Shown piece after piece: positions 56,565-64,000 of a DNA stretch of 64,000 nucleotides (its first letter is position 1; each line of letters opens with the position of its first letter). The position numbers and the translations under genes are program-made. The stretch covers positions 1-64,000 of the forward strand of contig JAUSOF010000033.1 of assembly GCA_030656145.1 (NCBI GenBank). The letters run 5' to 3'. The DNA comes from Pseudomonas sp. Its GTDB lineage: Bacteria > Pseudomonadota > Gammaproteobacteria > Pseudomonadales > Pseudomonadaceae. The notes under the pieces were generated by a model. It had not been told where the DNA came from. It did no database searches and saw only the letters and a program-made list of their open reading frames with translations.

Positions 56565-57005
56565 TCAGCCCTCCTTGTTTGGCGGCCAGTCGTTGGTATC
56601 GATCTTCGAAGTCCACTTGAGGAACTCCGCCATATCGTCCACTTCCTGCTCGGTCAGATTGAATTGCGGCATCGCCCGGCGGCCTGGGACACCCAGGGGT
56701 TGCGCCTTCATCCAGGCATGCAGGAAGGGCTTGAAGGCCGCGTCCTCGCCACGCCGGGTAAACACATTGCCCAGTTCAGGCGCGAAGTAGGCACCCTCGC
56801 CCAACAGGCTGTGGCAGCCGATACAGTTGTTGTTTTCCCAGACTGCTTTACCGCGCACCACCGACTCGTTCATCTCCGAGGCGTTGGTGCGTTCCGGAAA
56901 GGTCTGCTCTGTGTGATAGGTCAGGGCCAGGAACACCAGGAAGAAGAACACGCTCCCCCCAAAGTAGATATTCCTGGCCATGCTCTTGGTGAAGGTCTCT
57001 GACAT
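56565..57005 (-). CDS. norC: Nitric oxide reductase cytochrome c subunit NorC
   Basis: This 146-aa protein has one N-terminal membrane anchor (GGSVFFFLVFLALTY, about 16-30) and a periplasmic cytochrome c domain with the heme site CIGCH at 61-65. The distal Met ligand is probably in the C-terminal QEVDDMAEFL region. It receives electrons from cytochrome c551 or azurin and passes them to NorB. The start at 57005 behind AGAGGAAG is preferred over the ORF-track start at 57047. The length is that of P. aeruginosa NorC. A perfect FNR-type box lies 64 bases upstream. Confidence 0.96.
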   Translation of the reverse strand: MSETFTKSMARNIYFGGSVFFFLVFLALTYHTEQTFPERTNASEMNESVVRGKAVWENNNCIGCHSLLGEGAYFAPELGNVFTRRGEDAAFKPFLHAWMKAQPLGVPGRRAMPQFNLTEQEVDDMAEFLKWTSKIDTNDWPPNKEG

Positions 57006-57062
57006 GGTCGCTTCCTCTGTGCTTGGCGTGACCATTCTAGGAAGCAACCTATCGAAACCTGC

Positions 57063-57076
57063 TTGATGGCGATCAA
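57063..57076 (-). promoter_or_regulatory. Anr/Dnr box of norCB
   Basis: TTGATGGCGATCAA is a perfect site centred about 64 bases before the norC start codon, the known Dnr-controlled arrangement for nor operons. Confidence 0.9.
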
Positions 57077-57168
57077 GAAAGCCCGATCAAAACGCTCGGA
57101 TATAGCGCAAGCGAGTATTCGCAGGCCGAGACGTGGGGCGTACAGCGGTGGAAAACGCTTCGGCCCTG

Positions 57169-57242
57169 GTAGCCTGGATGAAATCCGGGGGGTATCGATT
57201 GTGGCCATGGAAATGCTTCCCCGGAGTGCATCCGGGGTCTAC
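57169..57242. repeat. Inverted pair of GTAGCCTGGATG-type repeats (REPIN-like)
   Basis: GTAGCCTGGATGAAATCCGG (from 57169) and CCCCGGAGTGCATCCGG (from 57219) form an inverted pair between nirP and the norC promoter. The right copy reaches the nirP stop codon. Confidence 0.6.
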
Positions 57243-57496
57243 AAAGAGAAGCGCAACGCCAGCAACACGCCCAATGCCATCGTCAGCGGCCAGGCCAGCA
57301 GCAGCCAGCGCCACAGGCGCGGCGCATGACGCAGCTCCATAAAGCCGTCGGTGATCAGCCAGGCCTTGCCCAGGGCCGCGAGCAACACGGCGCTGGCCAT
57401 TAGCAGGGTCGCCCCGGCATTGCCCAGCTGCACGCTGGTAACCGACAGCACGGCCAGGGCCAGCCAGCAGGCGATCAGGGTGTTGGAAGCAGACAT
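57239..57496 (-). CDS. nirP: NirP/NorF-like small membrane protein (cytochrome c oxidase subunit IV family)
   Basis: This 85-aa protein has about three membrane helices (LIACWLALAVLSVTSVQLG, TLLMASAVLLAALGKAWLI and LLLAWPLTMALGVLLAL) and resembles prokaryotic cytochrome oxidase subunit IV. It is the third gene of a nirQOP-type operon, with a GGGAGG ribosome site, and follows nirO by 13 bases. NorF-type proteins aid full NO reductase activity by an unknown mechanism. Confidence 0.85.
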   Translation of the reverse strand: MSASNTLIACWLALAVLSVTSVQLGNAGATLLMASAVLLAALGKAWLITDGFMELRHAPRLWRWLLLAWPLTMALGVLLALRFSL

Positions 57497-57509
57497 GGCG
57501 ACCTCCCGG

Positions 57510-58097
57510 TCAATTCAGGACATAGACCAGCGGAAACAGCAGCACCCAGACCAGGTCGACCATGTGCCAATAAAGCACGCCGGACTCCAGTGCGCTGCAA
57601 TTGCCCGGGCCATAGAGCCGGCGCCGACAACGCTCGGCCAGCCAGCCGAGGATCACCAAGCCGAGCAGTACATGGACGAAGTGAAAGCCGGTGAGGATCC
57701 AGTACAGGGTGAAAAAGGTGTTGTGCTCCATGCCCAGCCCGGCCCCGGCAAGATGGCTGTATTCGCCGAGTTTCAGCCACACATAGACGCTGGCCGACAG
57801 CAACGCCGCCAACAGCAACCATGCGCCACGCCGCGCCCGCGCCTGGCGCACCTGTTCCTGGGCCAGCGCGGCGAACAGGCCGGAGGTGAGCAGGCTCAGG
57901 GTCAGCGCCAGGCCGGTGGAACTGTCGAGTAGCAGGCGGCTGTCGTGGAACAGCTGCGGCTGCAATGCCTGGGCCACCGCAAAGGTGAGGATCAGCAGGG
58001 CGAACACCGTCAGTTCGGCGAGGATGAAGAACCACATCGCCAGGTCGCCCGGCAGGTGCCGAGCCGGGCTGACGACACGTTCAAGCGAAGTGGACAT
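57510..58097 (-). CDS. nirO: NirO/NorE, cytochrome c oxidase subunit III-like protein
   Basis: This 195-aa protein has about five membrane helices and heme-copper oxidase subunit III motifs such as GDLAMWFFILAELTVFALL and TLYWILTGFHFVHVLLGL. It supports NO reductase but is not part of the purified NorBC complex. Its start lies inside the end of nirQ (17-base overlap), so translation is probably coupled. ATG 58097 gives the usual N-terminus MSTSLERV; ATG 58106 is the alternative in the ORF track. Confidence 0.9.
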   Translation of the reverse strand: MSTSLERVVSPARHLPGDLAMWFFILAELTVFALLILTFAVAQALQPQLFHDSRLLLDSSTGLALTLSLLTSGLFAALAQEQVRQARARRGAWLLLAALLSASVYVWLKLGEYSHLAGAGLGMEHNTFFTLYWILTGFHFVHVLLGLVILGWLAERCRRRLYGPGNCSALESGVLYWHMVDLVWVLLFPLVYVLN

Positions 58098-58896
58098 CGA
58101 CCACATCCATCAGCGCGGCGACGGTCTGCGGATCGTCCGACAGTGGCTCGGCCAGGCAGGCCAGGCAGGCATCACGCGGGCTCATGCCGGCGCCGATCAT
58201 CCGTGCGGCGAAGATCAGCAGACGGGTCGAGGCGACCTCCTCCAGATCATGCTGCTCCAGTCGGCGCAGGGCCTGCCCGAGCTTGACCACCTGCGCGGCC
58301 AGCTCGGCACCGACCCGCGCCTCGTTGGCGACGATGCGTTCTTCCTCGGCCACCGGCGGATAAGCGAAACGCAGGGCGACGAAGCGCTGTCGGGTGCTCG
58401 GCTTCATGCCCTTGAGCAGGTTCTGGTAGCCGGGGTTATAGGACACCACCAGCATGAACCCCGGAGGCGCGCGCAATACCTCGCCGGTGCGTTCCAGGTA
58501 CAGCTCGCGACGGTCATCGGCCAACGGATGGAGGACCACGGCGGTGTCCTGGCGCGCCTCGACCACTTCGTCCAGGTAGCAGATGCCGCCCTCGCGCACC
58601 GCGCGGGTCAGCGGGCCGTCCTGCCACCAGGTGCCCTGGGCGCCGATCAGGTGGCGACCGACCAGGTCGGCGGCGCTGAGGTCGTCATGGCAGGCCACGG
58701 TGTACAGCGGCAGCTTCAGGCGGTGCGCCATGTACTGGACGAAGCGGGTCTTGCCACAGCCGGTCGGTCCTTTGATCAGCACCGGCATACCGTGCTGCCA
58801 GGCCTGTTCGAACAGCACCTGTTCATTGCCCAGGGGTTGGTAGAACGGCGCATCCAGCACGGCCGCCGTTTCGACGAGTTTCACAGGTGCATTCAC
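58081..58896 (-). CDS. nirQ: NirQ/NorQ AAA+ ATPase for denitrification enzyme activation
   Basis: This MoxR-class AAA+ ATPase (271 aa from my start) has Walker A KGPTGCGKT, Walker B YLDEVVEA and the family sequence LKGMKPSTRQRFVALRF. With NorD it activates NorBC. I prefer the GTG at 58896 (MNAPVKLVETAAV) because GAGG lies eight bases upstream; the ATG at 58926 used by the ORF track has no spaced ribosome site. A Dnr-type box lies about 90 bases upstream. In most nirS denitrifiers this gene is divergent from nirS; here its divergent neighbour is the cytochrome c551 gene. Confidence 0.94.
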   Translation of the reverse strand: MNAPVKLVETAAVLDAPFYQPLGNEQVLFEQAWQHGMPVLIKGPTGCGKTRFVQYMAHRLKLPLYTVACHDDLSAADLVGRHLIGAQGTWWQDGPLTRAVREGGICYLDEVVEARQDTAVVLHPLADDRRELYLERTGEVLRAPPGFMLVVSYNPGYQNLLKGMKPSTRQRFVALRFAYPPVAEEERIVANEARVGAELAAQVVKLGQALRRLEQHDLEEVASTRLLIFAARMIGAGMSPRDACLACLAEPLSDDPQTVAALMDVVDVHFA

Positions 58897-59258
58897 AGTC
58901 AGTACCTCAGCGAGGTGATTAATCATGCCTGCACGCTACCCGCGACCCGCCGCCATCCTCAAGCCGTGTGCGAACAACTCTTGATTGCGGTCAAGCCCAT
59001 CGGCAATCCGCTTGGTTATGCTGCCTCCAGCGTTAAATTGATTAATTGTTGCAGTGAGTCGATTCACGTCCCTGCCCTGTAACTGCTACTGTCGGTGCTT
59101 GTTGATCGGGCGTCAGTGACGCTTATCCATAACCGTAGAGATCAGCGCCAGCAGCAAGCGGCTCAGGCAGCGTCCAGAAGAAGGCGCACAACAGTAACTG
59201 CTGCGGAAGTTGGTGGGGCCTATGCCCTGCTATTAATAGCCTTGAGGAAGTAATCATC
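58897..59258. other. nirQ-nirM divergent region, without nirS
   Basis: This 362-base gap holds one clear Dnr-type box (58981-58994), a weaker TTGATCGGG half-site near 59101 and an AT-rich TATTAATAG stretch near 59233 that may be the -10 region of the cytochrome gene. I see no remnant of nirS or other coding sequence. Confidence 0.6.
58981..58994 (-). promoter_or_regulatory. Anr/Dnr box of nirQOP
   Basis: TTGATTGCGGTCAA has one mismatch to TTGAT-N4-ATCAA and is centred about 91 bases before the preferred nirQ start. It may also serve the divergent cytochrome gene 271 bases away. Confidence 0.8.
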
Positions 59259-59579
59259 ATGAAGAAAATCCTGATCCCACTGCTCGCTCTGGGGGCTGCA
59301 CTGAGCGTGCAGCCTGCCTTCGCGACTGACGCTGAAGCCGAGGCACTGTTCAAGAGCAAGCCCTGTGCCGCCTGCCACAACGTCGACATAAAGATGGTCG
59401 GTCCAGCACTGAAGGAAATCGCCGCCAAGTACGCCGGAACCGAAGGTGCCGTCGACTTGTTGGCTGGCCATATCAAGAATGGTGTGCAAGGCGTCTGGGG
59501 ACCGATGCCAATGCCGGCTAACCCGGTCACCGACGAAGAAGCCAAGATCCTCGCCGAGTGGGTACTGAGTCTCAAGTAA
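59259..59579 (+). CDS. nirM: Cytochrome c551 (NirM-like electron carrier)
   Basis: This 106-aa periplasmic cytochrome has a signal peptide cleaved after QPAFA (residue 22), the heme site CAACH at 36-40 and the axial methionine in WGPMPMPAN. It carries electrons from the bc1 complex to cd1 nitrite reductase and also to NorBC. In nirS clusters it lies downstream of nirS; here it is alone and divergent from nirQ. A GAGGAAG ribosome site precedes it. The long minus-strand ORFs across it are shadows. Confidence 0.93.
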   Translation: MKKILIPLLALGAALSVQPAFATDAEAEALFKSKPCAACHNVDIKMVGPALKEIAAKYAGTEGAVDLLAGHIKNGVQGVWGPMPMPANPVTDEEAKILAEWVLSLK

Positions 59580-59623
59580 CCTGCTGACGTCCTGCCCCTC
59601 GTCATACCTCTCTTCTTAATTGA

Positions 59624-59658
59624 AACCTTGTAGGAGCTCCCAGCTTCTGCAAGGTTTT
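59624..59658 (+). terminator. Possible terminator after nirM
   Basis: A seven-base stem AACCTTG / CAAGGTT with a 19-base loop, followed by TT, lies 44 bases after the stop codon. It overlaps a TGTAGGAGCTCCC sequence that looks like a degraded pseudomonad repeat, so its role is uncertain. Confidence 0.4.
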
Positions 59659-59830
59659 CAGGCGGCCATGTCCCAGTAACTGTTGCATATCCCCGTGGCG
59701 TGGAAATGTGTTCGCAGCCGCTAATTTTGCGCGGGCATCTAGACGTTGTTCGTGGATAAAGCGCAATGCTGTCCGGCCGCGCCCATGAAAGTGCTACCCC
59801 TTATGCAACCTGTAACAGGGGCATAGCTTT

Positions 59831-60574
59831 TCAGCTCAAGCCATAGCCGTTATCGACCACCCAATCCTGGCCATAGACGCCGCGCGCACCGGCCGACAAC
59901 TGGAACAGGATCACGCTGGCGACCGCTGCTGCATCGAGGAAGTGACCCGGCAACAGGCGTCGGTTGACGCTGTCAGCGACCTCGCCCAACTGTTCATCAC
60001 TCAAACCCAGGCTGCCCCAAATGGCGGTTGCCGTGGGCCCGGGAGAAACCAGATTGATGCGCACACCCAGTGGCGCGAACTCCACCGCCAGGGTGCGCGC
60101 CTGAGCGCTAAGAGCCGCCTTGCTGGCGATATAGCCGGCAAGGCCGGGAAAGGTCGAACGGGTGAGGAAACTGCTGATGAAGACCACCGAACTGGGGGCA
60201 GCCAGCGCGTCGCGTAGCGCCGCCAGGGTATTCAATGCGCCGGCACCGTTGACCGCCCACTGTCGATCGAATGCAGCCAGATCGAGGCTTTCGGCCAGCT
60301 CGGCGATACCGGCATTGGGCACCAGGTAGTCCACCTGTCCCAGTTGCGCGGCGCGCACACCGAGGCTGGTTAGATCGTCGCTCGAGGTGACATCACCCGC
60401 ATGCCAGACCAGGCGTTCCGGGTAGCTCGTCTGCAGATCTTGCAAGCCGCCCAGGCTGCGCGACATGGCCAGCACCCTGGCGCCGCGTTGCAACAAAGCG
60501 GCAGATAAGGCCAGACCAATACCTGAACTGGCGCCAGTGACGACGGCCAGACGATCCTGAAATTCGTTTTTCAT
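59831..60574 (-). CDS. Short-chain dehydrogenase/reductase
   Basis: This 247-aa protein is a classical SDR with the nucleotide motif TGASSGIG, NAG in VPNAGIAEL and the catalytic Y-x-x-x-K in YIASKAAL preceded by a serine in VVFISSFL. The substrate is unknown. I started it at 60574 (MKNEFQDR) with GGAG six bases upstream, rather than at 60619. It lies between the cytochrome c551 and nnrS genes and has no obvious link to denitrification. It may be transcribed with nnrS on the same strand. Confidence 0.88.
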   Translation of the reverse strand: MKNEFQDRLAVVTGASSGIGLALSAALLQRGARVLAMSRSLGGLQDLQTSYPERLVWHAGDVTSSDDLTSLGVRAAQLGQVDYLVPNAGIAELAESLDLAAFDRQWAVNGAGALNTLAALRDALAAPSSVVFISSFLTRSTFPGLAGYIASKAALSAQARTLAVEFAPLGVRINLVSPGPTATAIWGSLGLSDEQLGEVADSVNRRLLPGHFLDAAAVASVILFQLSAGARGVYGQDWVVDNGYGLS

Positions 60575-60694
60575 CAGCTTCTCCGATGCCCGGTAATACC
60601 GAGCGGCAGGGCCACCCATGCGCGCGGCACAGGCAACCGACTATTAATGACTGGGCACGCGCGAGCAAACGGTTGGCGTAATCAGGATTGACGC

Positions 60695-61885
60695 TCAGCC
60701 CGGGTGACCATCGACCCGCGGGCCGAGCAGCATGGGCACATAGCGCCAGGCATAGATGGCCAACGCCAGCGACCAACCAGCTGCCGACAGCCACAGTCCT
60801 TCCAACGGCCAGAGCGGGTAAACGAAGACCCGCACCACGCAAGCCAGGTTGAACAGCACCAAGGCCGCCGCCATGCCGGCCGGCAGCTGCAGCGGCCGCC
60901 CGGTATGGCCCAGGGTCACACGGGCGAGCATGGCCAGAATCAGCCCACTCATGGCGCCCATGCTCAAGCCATGCAAGGCCGGGCTCGACGTGGCCAACAG
61001 ACCGGCATGCCACAGCGCCATGCCGAGACAGGCAACGACCAGCCAGAGCATCGCCAGGTGCAGTGACCACAGTAACGGCAGCGTCCAGATGGCCTTGTCG
61101 TACCAGCGTGCCAGGCGCAGCAGATGCCCCGCCGCCACCGCCAGAAACAACCCGGCCAACAGTGGCTGGGCCTGCAGGGCCAGACCGCTGGCGTAGAGCG
61201 CGGCGATCAGGCCGGTGCCGAGCAGCAAGGCAATGTCCAGCCAGGCCCAGGGTTTGACCGCATCCAGCCGACCCAGGCCGCGCTGGGTGAAGAAGGGAAT
61301 CACCCGGCCGCCAATCAGGCCCATCAGCGCCGCTACCAGCCACAAGCCGGCCAGCACGCCACGGCGCTGCAGCTCATCGTCGCCCAGGGCCAGACCGGCC
61401 AGGAGCAAGGCATTGGCCGCTGCCAGCAGGCACAACACCACAACAATCGGGTAGTTGCGCTTCTGCCGCACCACCCAGAGCATGCGCGCCATCAGGGCGG
61501 CCACTGCCAGGAGGAAGCTCAGGTCGAGCGGAATCAGCAGCACCAGGGGCAAGTCGAACAACCAGGCCAGCCGCGCCGCTAGCCAAAGGCCGGCGAGCAG
61601 CATCAGGCGCGTGCCACTCAGGCCCGGCTGACCGGTCCAGGTCTGCACGGCGGTCAGCAGAAAGCCGGCCACTATGGCGGCGACGAAGCCGAACAACATT
61701 TCGTGGCGGTGCCAGGCGAGCCAGCTGCCGGCTGGCTGCCAGTCCGGCCCGCGACCAGTCCAGGCCAGCACCCAGAGGGCAATGGCGAGCAACGCGAACA
61801 GGCTGCCGGCGAGGAAGAACGGGCGAAAGGCCAGCCGCCAGATAGGCGGGATACTCAGGGCGGTACGCCGGTCGAGAACGTGCAT
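60695..61885 (-). CDS. nnrS: NnrS-family heme-copper membrane protein
   Basis: This 396-aa protein has about 12 membrane helices and NnrS-type sequences such as WRLAFRPFFLAGSLFA, WLAWHRHEMLFGF and GLSMGAMSGLILAMLARVTLGHTGR. NnrS proteins bind heme and copper and reduce damage from NO or dinitrosyl-iron complexes; they are regularly linked to denitrification genes. I started it at 61885 with AGGAG seven bases upstream; the ORF-track start is 61927. A weak Dnr-like box lies about 120 bases upstream. Confidence 0.92.
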   Translation of the reverse strand: MHVLDRRTALSIPPIWRLAFRPFFLAGSLFALLAIALWVLAWTGRGPDWQPAGSWLAWHRHEMLFGFVAAIVAGFLLTAVQTWTGQPGLSGTRLMLLAGLWLAARLAWLFDLPLVLLIPLDLSFLLAVAALMARMLWVVRQKRNYPIVVVLCLLAAANALLLAGLALGDDELQRRGVLAGLWLVAALMGLIGGRVIPFFTQRGLGRLDAVKPWAWLDIALLLGTGLIAALYASGLALQAQPLLAGLFLAVAAGHLLRLARWYDKAIWTLPLLWSLHLAMLWLVVACLGMALWHAGLLATSSPALHGLSMGAMSGLILAMLARVTLGHTGRPLQLPAGMAAALVLFNLACVVRVFVYPLWPLEGLWLSAAGWSLALAIYAWRYVPMLLGPRVDGHPG

Positions 61886-62001
61886 GGCAAGGCTCCTGAA
61901 AAGATCGTCAAGCGCCCGGAAAAGCACTAACCGGGCATTGCAGCTGCGTGCAAATTGGCAGCCGTTACGCTCTTTTTACAGGGAGGCAGGGCTTGGGCGA
62001 C

Positions 62002-62015
62002 TTGACCGCGATCAG
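62002..62015 (-). promoter_or_regulatory. Weak Dnr/Anr-like box upstream of nnrS
   Basis: TTGACCGCGATCAG has two mismatches to TTGAT-N4-ATCAA. It is centred about 123 bases before the nnrS start. Confidence 0.4.
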
Positions 62016-62235
62016 CTTTGCGCGCCAGGCATGTAGAGTGTGTTGAGCGGACGCGGGGGCGCGCGCATCGCCAGGGACCTCGCATGGAGGCTGGGGGGAT
62101 AACTTCAGACACAGGCAGACCATTGGCGCGGCCGTGCTGTCTTCGACGCTGGTCGCGCAGCGAACTGGGTAGGAACCAGGGGGACGCCTAGTTCTTGCTG
62201 TGGTTCGGCGCTCCGGCGATGCGTTGATCTGTGAG

Positions 62236-62260
62236 GATCGCCAGCAAGCTGGCTCCTACA
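62236..62260. repeat. Pseudomonas REP element
   Basis: The palindromic GATCGCCAGCAAGCTGGCTC core followed by CTACA matches a REP family widespread in Pseudomonas genomes. A single copy is present here. Confidence 0.7.
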
Positions 62261-62353
62261 AGGTTCATGTTCCGATTTAATTACCACATATAAAACAACG
62301 GGTTATTTTTTGATGAGAGCGGCCGGGCTGCTTGGCAGACCGGCAGCCACAGG

Positions 62354-62533
62354 CTACGGCAAGGGTTGCTTGGTCGATTCCGGCTGTTGCGCTGTATCGC
62401 CGCTGCCCATCGACTTGCGAAACCCGCTGATGGCCCCGCCAATGTCGGAGCCCAGGCCACGCAGGCGTTTGCTGCCGAACAGCATGACTACGATCAGCAG
62501 CACGATCAGAAGTTGCCAGATGCTGATACCCAT
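62354..62533 (-). CDS. TatA/TatE-family twin-arginine translocase subunit
   Basis: This 59-aa protein has one N-terminal membrane helix ([15 protein letters not shown]), then the TatA hinge and amphipathic helix [20 protein letters not shown] and a short polar tail. TatA/E forms the pore that exports folded proteins. NosZ is a Tat substrate, and a tatE-like gene downstream of nosL is the P. stutzeri arrangement. I took the start at 62533 with GAGGG upstream; the ORF-track start at 62692 runs into nosL. It is probably the last gene of the nos operon. Confidence 0.9.
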   Translation of the reverse strand: MGISIWQLLIVLLIVVMLFGSKRLRGLGSDIGGAISGFRKSMGSGDTAQQPESTKQPLP

Positions 62534-62567
62534 GGGAATTCCCTCTTTTGTGAGTTGTAAAAAGTGC

Positions 62568-63095
62568 TCAGTGCATGCCCATATGCTGCGCTGCCGCGGC
62601 CTGTTGCAGCACGTCCTGGTCGATCTCCTCGAAGCGCAACACCCGGGCGCCATGAATAGCCGCCAGCTTGCGCGCCGCCTGCTCATCGGCAAATGATGCC
62701 AGCACCGCGCCCATGGCGCCTTTCAGCTCGCTGTCGGCAAGGCCGACCACATAAAAGGCGCTGCTGGCATCGATCAGGTGGCTGTCGTCGGGCTTGGCCC
62801 ACTCGCCACTACCCATGTCATGGACATAGAGTTTGGCGCTGCCGATACGGTTTTCCGGTTGCAGCCACCAGCCGAGCATCTCCGCGGCGGAACAGAATTT
62901 CTTGACGCTGGCCTTCTCCATCGCCTGACCTTTTGGCCCGGGGAAATCGGTGATGATCATGCCGCACGCATGGCACTCATCAGTGTCGTGAAAGGCCACC
63001 GGGCCCAGGTTTTTCTGCTCGCTTTCAGGCTCATTGCAGGCCAGCAGCGCCAGACCGATCACTAACATCAAAAGGGTTTTAAACAGGGGTTTCAT
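62568..63095 (-). CDS. nosL: NosL copper-delivery lipoprotein
   Basis: This 175-aa outer-membrane-type lipoprotein has a lipobox LALLAC and the NosL copper-binding motif [19 protein letters not shown]. NosL supplies Cu(I) for assembly of the CuZ centre of nitrous oxide reductase. The start has a TAAGGAG ribosome site. It lies between nosY and the tat gene as in known nos operons; an 81-base spacer with a palindromic repeat separates it from nosY. Confidence 0.95.
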   Translation of the reverse strand: MKPLFKTLLMLVIGLALLACNEPESEQKNLGPVAFHDTDECHACGMIITDFPGPKGQAMEKASVKKFCSAAEMLGWWLQPENRIGSAKLYVHDMGSGEWAKPDDSHLIDASSAFYVVGLADSELKGAMGAVLASFADEQAARKLAAIHGARVLRFEEIDQDVLQQAAAAQHMGMH

Positions 63096-63124
63096 GGTTA
63101 CTCCTTAATGCTTAAAAAGATCTC

Positions 63125-63147
63125 GTAGGGTGCGCCGTGCGCACCAG
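63125..63147. repeat. GTAGGGTGCGC palindromic repeat
   Basis: GTAGGGTGCGCCGTGCGCAC followed by CAG is a single copy of the family seen at 52920-52998 and 54936. It lies inside the nos operon between nosY and nosL. Confidence 0.6.
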
Positions 63148-63176
63148 GGCAAACACCGGCGCGGCGCAGGCAAGAA

Positions 63177-64000
63177 TCACGTCGGCCGCCGCAGAAACAG
63201 CCAATAGGCCAACAGCAGTGGCGCGCCAACCCATAGCAGCAGGCACAGCCAGAGCAAACCGCTGCCAACCGGCAGGTCGCCACCCAGGGCCATCACACCG
63301 ACGGCGCTGCCGCCGCCCTCGAAGCCGGACAGGTTGATCAGCCGGTAGACGTCAGCGGGGTTAAGCAGCAGCAGCCAGGGCAGCAGATCCGGGTTGAACT
63401 TGCCCTGGCTCAGTACCAGCAGCGCCAGCAGCGCCAGGTCGAACACCAGCACGAAGAGGAACCACACGCCCAGGGCCAGGCCGGCGGCGCTGGATTTCTC
63501 GCTGACCTTGCTGCTCAGAACATAGGCCATGGCCAGAAACACCCAGCCGAGCAAGGTCGAGGACAACATAAAGCGACCGAAGGCCCAGGCCAGCAGGCCC
63601 AGTTCAACATCCTCGACCAGCACGGCGATGGCCAGCGCCGCGCAGCCGAAACCGATCAGGGTGGCCAGAGCCAGGATCAGACCATGGCCGACGAACTTGC
63701 CCAGCAGCAGCTGGCCACGACCCAGCGGATAGGTCAGCAACAGCATCAGGGTGCCGGCTTCGTCCTCGCCGACGATGGCGTCATAGGCCAGCAGCAAGGC
63801 AATCAGCGGCACCAGAAAGGTCGCCAGGCTGGCCAGGCTGGCGATGGTCGCCGGGATCGAGGTGAAGCCCAGCTGCCCGGACGCCGCCGCGCCGAGCCAG
63901 GCGATGCCCACCGCCAGCACCGCGAACAGCAGGCTGATAGCGAGCAACCAGCGGTTGCGCAGGCCGTCGCTGAGTTCCTTGCGCGCGATGTTCCAGATTT
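63177..64000 (-). CDS. nosY: NosY, ABC-type membrane permease of the nos system (5' end cut off)
   Basis: The frame stays open to the window edge, reading IWNIARKELSDGLRNRWLLA upstream of the ORF-track start (63947), so only about three N-terminal codons seem to be missing. NosY forms an ABC transporter with the ATPase NosF and the periplasmic protein NosD, passing material or energy to NosL for CuZ assembly. The protein has about six membrane helices. nosF, nosD, nosZ and nosR are expected just beyond the right edge. Confidence 0.93.
   Translation of the reverse strand, partial: IWNIARKELSDGLRNRWLLAISLLFAVLAVGIAWLGAAASGQLGFTSIPATIASLASLATFLVPLIALLLAYDAIVGEDEAGTLMLLLTYPLGRGQLLLGKFVGHGLILALATLIGFGCAALAIAVLVEDVELGLLAWAFGRFMLSSTLLGWVFLAMAYVLSSKVSEKSSAAGLALGVWFLFVLVFDLALLALLVLSQGKFNPDLLPWLLLLNPADVYRLINLSGFEGGGSAVGVMALGGDLPVGSGLLWLCLLLWVGAPLLLAYWLFLRRPT

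Larger units (their letters stand above)
61886..62353. other. Intergenic gap with a weak Dnr-like box and a REP element
   Basis: This 468-base gap between nnrS and the tat gene holds TTGACCGCGATCAG at 62002-62015 (two mismatches to the FNR consensus) and a common pseudomonad REP sequence at 62236-62260. An AT-rich stretch follows near 62275-62310. The short ORFs here lack ribosome sites and are not called. Confidence 0.5.

Noticed and set aside
57886-59082. 398-aa plus-strand ORF across nirO and nirQ
   Set aside because: It overlaps two well-supported genes on the other strand and the Dnr box; it has no recognisable features.

Overview
The window is about 64 kb of GC-rich (roughly 60% by eye), tightly packed DNA from a Pseudomonas-type gammaproteobacterium. 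This rests on gene order rather than a search: galU-VOC-gor is a Pseudomonas arrangement. A 227-aa Dnr with its small zinc-ribbon partner sits beside norDBC and nirQOP, as in P. aeruginosa. nosYL followed by a small tat gene is the P. stutzeri arrangement. Names come from recognised motifs and remembered families; nothing was aligned.

Region 1 (1-13 kb) looks like ordinary chromosome: the start of an ATP-grasp gene, a large CheB-CheR-PAS protein, a PAS-GGDEF-EAL protein, galU, a VOC protein, glutathione reductase, a UPF0126/TRIC membrane protein, an internally deleted VOC gene and a complete tyrosine recombinase.

Region 2 (about 13-47.6 kb) is the most unusual part. It holds an FtsH paralogue, a PyrR-like phosphoribosyltransferase, a BCAM0308-family protein, a 2803-aa cyclic beta-glucan synthase coupled to a universal stress protein, and a long operon for a formate dehydrogenase-like enzyme with AsrA/AsrB-like electron-transfer subunits, an acyl-CoA synthetase, a heterotetramer-type E1 plus E2, and an acyl carrier protein. 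Then come Hsp20, a second Usp protein, an APH-like kinase, a PRPP synthetase homologue, a CapA-family protein, a divergent GroEL, Cfa, an FNR-type regulator with four candidate Fe-S cysteines, a hydrolase, another phosphoribosyltransferase and a small unknown protein. Seven perfect TTGAT-N4-ATCAA boxes and one near-perfect one lie upstream of its transcription units. I read it as a self-regulated anoxic-persistence island similar to the low-oxygen-activated (lxa) locus of Burkholderia cenocepacia. Several of its families also occur in the mycobacterial DosR dormancy regulon.

Region 3 (47.8-64 kb) covers iron uptake and denitrification: a Fur-box-preceded P19-like protein with a polyferredoxin membrane protein, a Dnr-like regulator, a DGC zinc-binding protein, a periplasmic protein behind a sigma-54 promoter, dnr, norD, norB, norC, nirP, nirO, nirQ, cytochrome c551, an SDR, nnrS, a tatA/E gene, nosL and most of nosY. 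nirS and the heme d1 genes are absent between nirQ and the c551 gene, so NO and N2O reduction are encoded here without nitrite reductase. REP-like inverted repeat pairs of several families sit in the intergenic gaps. I saw no rRNA, tRNA, CRISPR array or insertion sequence.
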